Made by a program: the position numbers and the translations under genes. DNA of 64,000 nucleotides, from assembly GCA_002686945.1 (NCBI GenBank), contig NYYZ01000029.1, positions 62,001 to 126,000 on the forward strand. Reading direction: 5' to 3'. The notes beneath the pieces were generated by a model. The model made no database searches, had not been told where the DNA came from, and was given only the letters and a program-made list of their open reading frames with translations. Shown piece after piece: positions 16,009-23,195 of this stretch. Each line of letters begins with the position of its first letter. Within the stretch, counting starts at the first letter, position 1. Origin of the DNA: Planctomycetota bacterium. Its GTDB lineage: Bacteria > Planctomycetota > UBA1135 > GCA-002686595.

Positions 16009-17504
16009 CTTGTGCCCCCGCCAGGCGCAGACTCTCTACCCGACTCCGCCCCAGACTCGACTGGCTCCGAATCGGCCTCAGAAGGCAAAGTTTTCAGCAA
16101 TTGGCGGGTCTGCTCTTTCCAACGGTCGCCCTCTTCCAACCGCAGGTAGGACTCCAGAACCTGACGTGCGCTCTGGACCCGATCTGCGCGCACAAACGCA
16201 TCGGCCAGCCTCAAGTGCAGGGGCTCCGGCAACGAAATCCCGTCCCTTCGCAAGTTGTCCATCACCCATTGCCACTGTTCCGCCGCAAGCAGGTAGGCCT
16301 CCTCTGCATAGAAAGCATGCCCACGGTAAAGGTGAGCTTCGAGGGAATCAGGGTCATGGGTCAAGGCCTGGTCCAAGAAAACCCCGGCAACCTGAAAAGC
16401 CCCCTCTTCAATGGCCGCGACGCCTTGTGCAAGCGCGTCTGCCGCCCTATAGAGGCGCAATTCGCCCAGGTCAGGAGCAAGCTCACGAACCCGGGCGAGG
16501 ATCGCCTCCTTGATCTCGGGATCTTGCGCCTGGTTGGTCTCACCGGTCAAGCCTGCCAACAACTTGCGAGCCTCAACTCGCAGGACTTCGGCGGCACTTC
16601 CAAATTCCTGGTCCCCAAGGCCCAACTCTCGGGCGCGCAAGAATGACTTGATTCCCAAGGACCTCTTTCCCTGGGCCAGTGCCACGAAGCCCGCACGCTT
16701 GTAGTGGCCGGCAAGTTCCATCTCCATAGGCCGGCCCAGAAGCAGAGCCTCTTCAAAAGTCCTGAGTGCATCGCCCCACTCCCCATTCAAAATCAAGGTG
16801 TCACCCAAGAATACCAGGGCGTCCAGTTCAGAAGGTTCTGCCAGCACCGCGGCACGTGCATGCTTGAGGGCCAGTTCCCGATCGGTGCCCACGTGAGAAC
16901 GCCCCACCAGCAGATGTGCCTGGGCGAGTGCCCTGCCCATGAAGGGAAGGTCGGGGTCCAGGGACCTGGCCTGTTCCAATAGGGCCAGCCCCGGTCGCGC
17001 ACCACCAGGGCTGACGATCAGCACCACACCCCGAGCGCGCAGAAGTTCCGGAACAGAATCTCCAGGGCGCAGGGCAGCAGCGGCCAGTTCTGTCTCGGCG
17101 GTCTGCAACATGCCAGCCCAGGCGTGGATCTCGGCACTGGTAGCCAAGACCCTTGGATCGTTCCCCTGTGCCCGACGAGCTCTGGCGAGAGCCTGCTCAG
17201 CTCCATTCATGTCCCCTTCCAGCAAGCACAGACGCGCCCTCAACAAATCCCCCTCTGGAGCTCCGGCCAGGGGCGCGGCCAGGGGCACCAGGGCCCGGGC
17301 ATCGTCCATGTCGGCCCGATCCAAAGCCGCGCGAGCCGCAATGACCCGAGGATCCTCGCTGCGGAGGACACGCGCGGCAAGCTTGGCGGAATCGCCCTCC
17401 TGCGCCTGGGAAGAGTTCCCCTGGGAACAAGCACCCAGGACCAGCCCCGCCAGAAGCGGTGCAAGCCACGGAACGCCTTCAAGAGAGAATTGCTGGGGTC
17501 GCAT
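16005..17504 (-). CDS. TPR-repeat lipoprotein
   Basis: A 499-residue protein with a signal peptide ending in a lipobox-like VLGAC (Cys26), so probably anchored to a membrane. Most of the mature part is tandem tetratricopeptide-type helical hairpins (for example DDARALVPLAAPLAGAPEGD, ALDALVFLGDTLILNGEWGDA, LEAHLYRGHAFYAEEAYLLAAEQW in shorter register), with a Gly/Ser/Glu-rich C-terminal tail. TPR proteins scaffold complexes. The stop overlaps the following membrane protein by 4 nt, so the two likely work together in the envelope. No -10 is evident at a leaderless distance. Function unknown. Confidence 0.78.
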   Translation of the reverse strand: MRPQQFSLEGVPWLAPLLAGLVLGACSQGNSSQAQEGDSAKLAARVLRSEDPRVIAARAALDRADMDDARALVPLAAPLAGAPEGDLLRARLCLLEGDMNGAEQALARARRAQGNDPRVLATSAEIHAWAGMLQTAETELAAAALRPGDSVPELLRARGVVLIVSPGGARPGLALLEQARSLDPDLPFMGRALAQAHLLVGRSHVGTDRELALKHARAAVLAEPSELDALVFLGDTLILNGEWGDALRTFEEALLLGRPMEMELAGHYKRAGFVALAQGKRSLGIKSFLRARELGLGDQEFGSAAEVLRVEARKLLAGLTGETNQAQDPEIKEAILARVRELAPDLGELRLYRAADALAQGVAAIEEGAFQVAGVFLDQALTHDPDSLEAHLYRGHAFYAEEAYLLAAEQWQWVMDNLRRDGISLPEPLHLRLADAFVRADRVQSARQVLESYLRLEEGDRWKEQTRQLLKTLPSEADSEPVESGAESGRESAPGGGTR

Positions 17505-17632
17505 GAGTATCAGCTAGGGTCGCCGACGGGAAACCACACCAGAGGATCGCACGAAGCCCCGGGGCAAGACAAGCGTCCCACGCGGGATCCTACCCCCGGA
17601 AGGAAGGAGAGGCTACCGACCGCTCCCCTTCC

Positions 17633-17663
17633 TTGGCGCGACGGCCCGGGCCACGGTTATGGT
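17633..17663 (+). promoter_or_regulatory. Predicted leaderless promoter of mtaB
   Basis: TTGGCG (17633-17638), 19 nt, then TATGGT (17658-17663). The -10 ends 7 nt before the GTG at 17671, and its sequence contains the alternative ATG at 17659, which therefore would not be transcribed. Confidence 0.4.
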
Positions 17664-17670
17664 TTCCCCT

Positions 17671-18960
17671 GTGAAATCGGTCCGCTTCGTCACCTTCGGC
17701 TGCAAAGCCAACCAATATGACACCCAGGTCCTGCGAGAAGCTCTGCTTCGCCGAGGCATGGAGGAAGCGAATTCCGAGGCCGACCTGATCGTGGTCAACA
17801 CCTGCACGGTCACCGCTGAAGCGGGACGCAAAGCCCGCAAACTGATTCGGCGCATCGCCCGGGAACAACCTACGGCCCGCATCTGCGTCACAGGATGTCT
17901 GTCGGAGAGTGAACCCGAAATCCTGCGCACCCTCCCTGGTGTGCAGTGGGTGTTGGGCAACGGCGAGGCCAAGCGCCCGGTAAATTTTCTTCGTGAGTTG
18001 GGCCACGAGGTGGATCCCGAAGAACTGGGCATTCCCTCCGGAGTGACTGAGTTCAGCGGCCACACCCGCGCATTCTTGAAGATCCAAGATGGCTGCGACA
18101 TGGCCTGCGGGTTCTGCATCATTCCCAAGGTACGCGGCGCCAGCCGTAGCCGACCGGCAGCCGAGTTGTGCGCTGAGGTGCAGCGCCTGGTGCTTGCGGG
18201 GCATGTGGAAATTGTGCTCTGCGGCATCCACATCGGCCACTGGGGCAGGGACTTGGATTCGAGTCTGGCGGAACTGATGAGGCAACTGGTGGACCTTGAG
18301 TGCGAAGATCGTGAGGGGCGACCACAGCCCTTCCGACTGCGTCTCTCTTCCATTGAAGCCACCGAAGTGGACGCTCATCTGACGAGTCTGATGGCCGACC
18401 GGCCTGACCGCATCGCCCCCCACCTGCACATGCCCATGCAGTCGGGGTCAGATCTGGTTCTACGCCAAATGAATCGCTGGTACGACCGGCGTACCTACCT
18501 CGATGAATGTGCGCGCATCAGAGATCACCTGGACCTGCCTGCCTTCAGCGCCGATGTGCTGCTGGGCTTCCCCGGCGAGGGCGAGGCTGAATTTGCAGAG
18601 ACTCTGGCGGCCGTAGAAGAAGCAGGTTTCGCCCGACTGCATGTGTTTCCCTATTCACCGCGCCCGGGAACGACCGCCGCGGAACAAAGCGACCGACCCG
18701 CCCCAGAACTCGTGCGCGAGCGACGTGCGGCCCTGTCGGAGATGGCCGCCGGGGTAGCCGAGGCCTATGGACGCTCGCTGATCGGCCGACGGGACACTGT
18801 GGTTCTTGAGGGATTCGTGGGCCTGTCTGGACGCTACCAAAGAGTGCGCGTGGACCCCGAAGAACTGACTGGCCTGCCCAAGGCAGTGGATGTGCGCCTG
18901 GCTCAAGACCCCACCTCGCCTCTGAGCTTCCTGGGCCGAAGCCCCCTGCCCGTGGCTTGA
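17671..18960 (+). CDS. mtaB: tRNA t6A37 methylthiotransferase MtaB
   Basis: A 429-residue methylthiotransferase of the MiaB/MtaB group. The N-terminal UPF0004 domain has cluster cysteines in FGCKANQ, NTCTVT and VTGC. The radical SAM domain has CDMACGFC, the C-x3-C-x2-C motif. A C-terminal TRAM-like segment (VVLEGFVG...YQRVRV) binds tRNA. MtaB converts t6A37 to ms2t6A37 in ANN-decoding tRNAs. The GTG at 17671 gives the canonical start VKSVRFVTFGCK; the ATG four codons upstream lies inside the predicted -10 element. The MtaB subgroup is inferred from the NQYDTQ motif and length. It is divergent from the TPR lipoprotein gene. Confidence 0.92.
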   Translation: MKSVRFVTFGCKANQYDTQVLREALLRRGMEEANSEADLIVVNTCTVTAEAGRKARKLIRRIAREQPTARICVTGCLSESEPEILRTLPGVQWVLGNGEAKRPVNFLRELGHEVDPEELGIPSGVTEFSGHTRAFLKIQDGCDMACGFCIIPKVRGASRSRPAAELCAEVQRLVLAGHVEIVLCGIHIGHWGRDLDSSLAELMRQLVDLECEDREGRPQPFRLRLSSIEATEVDAHLTSLMADRPDRIAPHLHMPMQSGSDLVLRQMNRWYDRRTYLDECARIRDHLDLPAFSADVLLGFPGEGEAEFAETLAAVEEAGFARLHVFPYSPRPGTTAAEQSDRPAPELVRERRAALSEMAAGVAEAYGRSLIGRRDTVVLEGFVGLSGRYQRVRVDPEELTGLPKAVDVRLAQDPTSPLSFLGRSPLPVA

Positions 18961-19023
18961 CAGTCACCTTTCCCCTAGAATGTTGTTGGGCCTGCAGCGT
19001 GGGCCCTTGGTTCCGTCCTTGCC

Positions 19024-19827
19024 ATGTCCCCCCACGATCCGCCCTCTGAACTCGCCAGCCTTGCTCGCGCCCTGGCACGCGAAACCCAGCGCAGGGAGTG
19101 GCATGGCCAGAGGCAAGCGGAAAGGGAAGGGCCCCCTATCGGCCCCGAAACCGAAGTCGGTTCCGTGCGGAGCGCGCAACCTGAGGTGAGTGCGACCGAA
19201 GCTCCGCCTGGACAGCGGAATCCAGCAGATGCCCTGACAAAAAACCAGCAGAACGCCGCCCGGGCGGCAAACCTGACCGAACTTCAGCGCGGAATCGAGG
19301 CCTGCCGGGCCTGTGATCTGTGCCACAGCCGAAAAAATCCAGTCTTCGCCAAGGGGGATGGCTCCTCAGGAGTCACCTTCCTCAATCTGGCCCCCGGAGC
19401 GGCGGAAGAGGCCAGCGGCAGCCCATTGGCGGGCCCGCCAGGAGACTTGCTCGACAAGATCATCATCCAGGGCATGAAGCTGACCCCCCAGAAAACCGCC
19501 CTGGTCAGCCTGGTCCAATGCCGCCCTCCAGAGGACCGCGCCCCCAGCCAGCAGGAGGTCGAACTCTGCTCCCCCTGGTTCCAGCGCCAGCTGGAACTGC
19601 TCAAATCCCGGATCCTGGTGCCTCTAGGAGGCCCCTGCGCTGGCTCGCTTCTTGGCCTGAACCCCGACCTCGAGAGCCTGAGAGGCCGAATTCACCGGCC
19701 AGAAGGCCCCCCCGTGGTGCCCACCCACCATCCCAGGGAGTTGCTCAAGACGCCCGCAGCCAAGGCCGCCTGCTGGGAGGACATCCAGCTCACCATGAAG
19801 GAGTTGGGCCTGCCTGGGGGAACCTGA
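19024..19827 (+). CDS. Divergent Fe-S uracil-DNA-glycosylase-family protein
   Basis: A 267-residue protein. Residues 1-80 are charged and low in complexity, and the rest is a family 4/5 uracil-DNA glycosylase-like fold. Four cysteines match the 4Fe-4S ligands: two in CRACDLC, one in QCRPPEDR, one in ELCSPWF. Family landmarks GPPGDLLD and HPRELL are present. The active-site motif, GEAPG with a following acid in typical members, reads LAPGAAEE here, and the phenylalanine-containing loop is altered, so activity or substrate may differ. Expected role is removal of uracil or another damaged base. It follows mtaB by 63 nt. Confidence 0.82.
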   Translation: MSPHDPPSELASLARALARETQRREWHGQRQAEREGPPIGPETEVGSVRSAQPEVSATEAPPGQRNPADALTKNQQNAARAANLTELQRGIEACRACDLCHSRKNPVFAKGDGSSGVTFLNLAPGAAEEASGSPLAGPPGDLLDKIIIQGMKLTPQKTALVSLVQCRPPEDRAPSQQEVELCSPWFQRQLELLKSRILVPLGGPCAGSLLGLNPDLESLRGRIHRPEGPPVVPTHHPRELLKTPAAKAACWEDIQLTMKELGLPGGT

Positions 19828-20377
19828 GAGGGATCCAGGCCCCCCTGAACGACCACCTGCCGGGGGGTAACCGGCCCCTGGGCCCCGGGTAGGGGCGGTA
19901 CAGGTTGCCCCCGCCAGCAGAGAGAGCTCACCGTGAGCGTTGACCCTCCCTGCCCCCAGGGGTATGCTCCCGCTCCTTCTTTTCCAAAACCAACCAACCC
20001 CGCGGCCCGTCCGCGGGAGCCCCACCCAGGCCCTTGGGTCCTGCGCGCCAGGACATCCTTGGGCTCCAACCGGTATCAACCCTCTTGCCCGGGCCGCGCC
20101 GCATGCCGCGCATCCCCCATGAGAATCGGTTCTTGGGCCGTTCCTTATCAGCCACATCACTCACCCGTTGACAGCAACTGCTGCTTCCCATGCAAGGAGG
20201 CAGCACAACCTCCGACGGGCTCTCTTGATTGCCGTGCGTACTTTTCATTTCGTGCGCGCTGCATGCTTCTCCCCTATTCCCGTGCGCCGAACCAGTCGGC
20301 GCTCACGGATCCCCCCTCTGTATTTCCTTGAGGTCGGTCCCACCGACCCCCAGGTCACCCCACCCCCCCCAAGCCCC
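19828..20377 (+). other. 550-bp intergenic and leader region before the first secretin gene
   Basis: No convincing gene. It holds a promoter (19940-19968) and, inside the predicted transcript, two perfect 7-bp hairpins: CCCGCGG/CCGCGGG (19999-20005 with 20011-20017) and GGTCGGT/ACCGACC (20332-20338 with 20342-20348). Short open frames exist but show no similarity or compositional signal. The 400-nt untranslated leader is unusually long for this window. Confidence 0.6.
19940..19968 (+). promoter_or_regulatory. Strong predicted sigma70-type promoter of the secretin/ExbBD locus
   Basis: TTGACC (19940-19945), exactly 17 nt, then TATGCT (19963-19968). This is the closest match to consensus in the window. 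The predicted transcript would start near 19975, about 400 nt before the secretin-like gene. Confidence 0.5.
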
Positions 20378-22987
20378 ATGCGGTTCCGTAACCGTTCAGC
20401 GATGCTTCAAATTCCGGCACCGGCCTCTTCTCTTCTGGCCCCCGTGGCGATCCTCACCCTGATCGCATCCTGCCAGTCTCCTCAACAGGAGGGCGCCAAC
20501 GCCCTGGTCACTGCGGCCGTCCTGCCTGAAGTGACGCAACCCATCAAGACCGAGCCGACCCCAGCCCCGGTCCAAGATGACGAAGCCATGGACCGGGTTA
20601 CGCGCCGACGACAAGCACGATTGTCCATGGCACAGGATCTGGTGAACCAGGCGGTTGCAGAAATCGACCAGGCCGATCTCGATGGAGCGGCCCTGAGCTA
20701 CAGCCAGGCCCTGCAACTCGATCCTTCCAATGCAAGTGCCGTTGAAGGATTGCGCCGCGTGCAGGCTCTGCTGGGAGACAAGTTCTCCGAGTCCATCGAC
20801 GCCTTCGACAACGCTGGCGAGCGAATTTTGGTTCAGCGCCAAATGGCCCGTTTGGAGGCCAGTGAGCATGCGCGCAAGGGTGATAGCGCCATGCAAGCCA
20901 GCGACTATGACGGAGCAGTGGAGCACTATCGCATGGCTCTGGCCGTCCTGGCCTGGACTCCCGCCATCGCTCAAGGCAACCTGGACCGCTCTCTGCTTGA
21001 AGGGCGTCTGGAAGGGGCGCAAAAGGCACGAGCCGATGCTGAAATGAACAGCGCACGCCTCGCCAGAGAGGCTGCCGAAGCGGCCACGGCCCAGGCTGAA
21101 GAGGAAGAGTCGGCCCGGCGTGAAATGCAACTGGAGCATTGGTACGAACAGGCCAACCAGGCCTTCCTGGCAAACAAGTACAGCGATGCTGAAAAGTGGT
21201 GCCAATTGGTTCTGCAACGGGAGCCGGACAACAAGTCTGCCCAGGATCTCTCCCGCGCCGCCCGCGAGTTGCGCCACGTGACCACCGATGAGCGCAACCG
21301 CAAGCACTATCGCGAGCAGTGGCTCAAGACTATGGATGAATTGGGCATGATGGATGTGCCCCAGATCGACCCGTTGGTTTTTGATATGGACCGCTGGCGC
21401 GAGGTGGCCAGCCGCCGACCGATCTCAGCCAATGTGAGCACTGCAGGTGACGCCGAGCGCTCAGCAATCCTGAGCCGTCTCGACGATGTGCGTTTCGCAC
21501 CGCCTTTTGACGAGGACCCTCTCGAATCCGTGGCCAGCTACCTGCAGGACCTGACAGGAGTCAACTTCCATGTCAGCGCACGGGTGCGCGACGAGCTGGG
21601 CGAGGACGAGACCACTATCAACCTTACCCTGCGCACCGAACGCAGCGTACGCAAGGTGCTGGACCTGATTGCAGAAACAAGCGAGAGTCTGCGTTGGACC
21701 GTCAAGGACGGAGTGGTGCGCTTCATTGTGGCGGACGAACTGACCGGCGGTCAGATCCAAGCCAACTACAAGGTGCACGACCTGATCAACCCGATTCCCG
21801 ATTTCCCGGGCCGGGACATCAACGTCTCTCCCTCAGGCGGACTCTTTCCCCCGGACGAGGACCTGCCCGAACGCGAGACAAACGTATTGGCCTCTGATCT
21901 GCTTGAGGATCTGATCCGCAATACGATCGATCCCGAGTCCTGGGACCTGGATGCCAACAACTCGATCCGCATCACCGACACAGGCGCCATGGTGGTCAAC
22001 CAGACTCCTGAAGTGCAGGCCCAGATCGCATCCCTCCTTGAGGACCTGCGTGAAGCGACCGGAATCATGGTGGACATCCAAGCCCAGTTCATGAAGGTCG
22101 AGGACAACTTCCTTGAGGACATTGGCGTGGACTTCACAGGCCTCGGCCAGCCCGGCCTGGGCAGCAATGGCAACGACATGAACGACTTCGGCGACCCGTC
22201 GATCAGTTCCGATCTTGCTGGCTCTCCCGGTTCCGACAACACAGTCGGCGCCTTCTTTGATGAAGGCGAAGACGGCGCCCTGCGCGCCCGGGTGGAGCAC
22301 CTCTATGGCAGCCAACTGGGCACGGATGATTTCCGCGGTTCTGGCGGAGTATCGTTTCAGTGGACCTTCCTCAACGACCTCGAGCTTGAGGTCATCCTGC
22401 GTGCCGTACAAAAATCAGAGCGCATCGAACTGGTCACCGCCCCCCGCATCCTGGTGCACAACGCCGCACGGGCCAACCTGTCGGTGCTCAACCAAGTGGC
22501 TTATGTGGCGGACTTTGATGTTGAAATCGCCCAGGCGGCTTCCATTGCTGACCCGATCGTGCAGGTCATCCAGGACGGCGTGGTACTCGACGTACGCCCG
22601 GTTGTTTCTGCTGACCGGCGCTTCATAAACCTGGAATTGCGGCCGACGATTGCCCATCTGACGCGCCCGATCGAACAGCGCGCCACGACCCTTGGCTCAT
22701 CGAACTCGGTGACCATCGAACTCCCTGAAGTGGAGATCCAACGGGTGCGCACCTCGGTACCCATTCCCGACGGAGCAACCGTAATGCTGGGAGGCAACAA
22801 GATCTCGCGCAAGCAGGACATGCAGTCCGGCGTGCCGATCTTGAACAAGATCCCCTTCCTCTCATTCCTCTTCGAACGAGAAGGGCATTTCGTGAGCAAC
22901 GAAAAGCTGCTGATTCTGCTCAAGGCCAAGGTCATCATTCCCCGCGAGCTTGAGCCCACGGCAGCCGAACTCGGCCTGACCCAGTGA
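20378..22987 (+). CDS. Secretin-like outer-membrane lipoprotein with TPR N-terminus (first copy)
   Basis: An 869-residue protein from ATG 20378 (20402 is possible). The signal peptide ends at a lipobox-like LIASC. Residues about 65-300 are TPR/coiled coil (DGAALSYSQALQLDPSNASA, then an Ala/Glu-rich helix). Next is an N0/STN-like domain (SVASYLQDLTGVNFHV...LDLIAETS), a ring-forming N domain around VQAQIASLLEDLREATGIMV, and a C-terminal secretin core ending in the signature SGVPILNKIPFLSFLFER with a final LLILLKAKVI strand. Secretins form giant gated outer-membrane channels. No GspE-type ATPase or inner-membrane platform lies nearby; TPR proteins and ExbBD do. A second copy is at 30041-32695. 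Confidence 0.88.
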   Translation: MRFRNRSAMLQIPAPASSLLAPVAILTLIASCQSPQQEGANALVTAAVLPEVTQPIKTEPTPAPVQDDEAMDRVTRRRQARLSMAQDLVNQAVAEIDQADLDGAALSYSQALQLDPSNASAVEGLRRVQALLGDKFSESIDAFDNAGERILVQRQMARLEASEHARKGDSAMQASDYDGAVEHYRMALAVLAWTPAIAQGNLDRSLLEGRLEGAQKARADAEMNSARLAREAAEAATAQAEEEESARREMQLEHWYEQANQAFLANKYSDAEKWCQLVLQREPDNKSAQDLSRAARELRHVTTDERNRKHYREQWLKTMDELGMMDVPQIDPLVFDMDRWREVASRRPISANVSTAGDAERSAILSRLDDVRFAPPFDEDPLESVASYLQDLTGVNFHVSARVRDELGEDETTINLTLRTERSVRKVLDLIAETSESLRWTVKDGVVRFIVADELTGGQIQANYKVHDLINPIPDFPGRDINVSPSGGLFPPDEDLPERETNVLASDLLEDLIRNTIDPESWDLDANNSIRITDTGAMVVNQTPEVQAQIASLLEDLREATGIMVDIQAQFMKVEDNFLEDIGVDFTGLGQPGLGSNGNDMNDFGDPSISSDLAGSPGSDNTVGAFFDEGEDGALRARVEHLYGSQLGTDDFRGSGGVSFQWTFLNDLELEVILRAVQKSERIELVTAPRILVHNAARANLSVLNQVAYVADFDVEIAQAASIADPIVQVIQDGVVLDVRPVVSADRRFINLELRPTIAHLTRPIEQRATTLGSSNSVTIELPEVEIQRVRTSVPIPDGATVMLGGNKISRKQDMQSGVPILNKIPFLSFLFEREGHFVSNEKLLILLKAKVIIPRELEPTAAELGLTQ

Positions 22988-23008
22988 ACCAACCCCTGTC
23001 AGAAGACC

Positions 23009-23042
23009 CCGGGGCGGGCGTCCGCACGGGCGCCCGCCCCGG
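23009..23042 (+). terminator. Very stable hairpin after the first secretin gene
   Basis: A 34-nt near-perfect inverted repeat (16-nt arms 23009-23024 and 23027-23042 with one G-T wobble) begins 21 nt after the stop. It lacks a T-run, so it may be a terminator, a 3'-end stabiliser or an attenuator limiting expression of the downstream TPR and exbBD genes. Confidence 0.55.
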
Positions 23043-23195
23043 AGCATAGCCAGACGCTCCTTTTGGATGCCCACCGCGTATCCCCTGCGCACCTGGACGG
23101 TATGTCCAACAGTCCACCCCCCCAATCCAGCCCACAAGTCAATCTCAACGGCCCACACACCAGCACCGATGCTGGCCACTAGCCCCCCGCGATCA

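Noticed and set aside
17590-18429. 279-codon minus-strand frame opposite mtaB
   Set aside because: Antisense to a well-supported radical SAM gene.
18957-18981. Perfect TTGACA followed by TAGAAT before the uracil-glycosylase-like gene
   Set aside because: The spacer is only 13 nt, too short for a sigma70 promoter; left out of the features although the -10 alone might be used with another -35.
19933-20331. 132-codon frame inside the secretin leader
   Set aside because: Pro/Ser/Cys-rich, no similarity, no coding signal; starts within the promoter.
23067-23195. N-terminal extension of the large TPR protein
   Set aside because: It would bury the signal peptide behind 43 polar/proline-rich residues; ATG 23196 gives a clean export signal.
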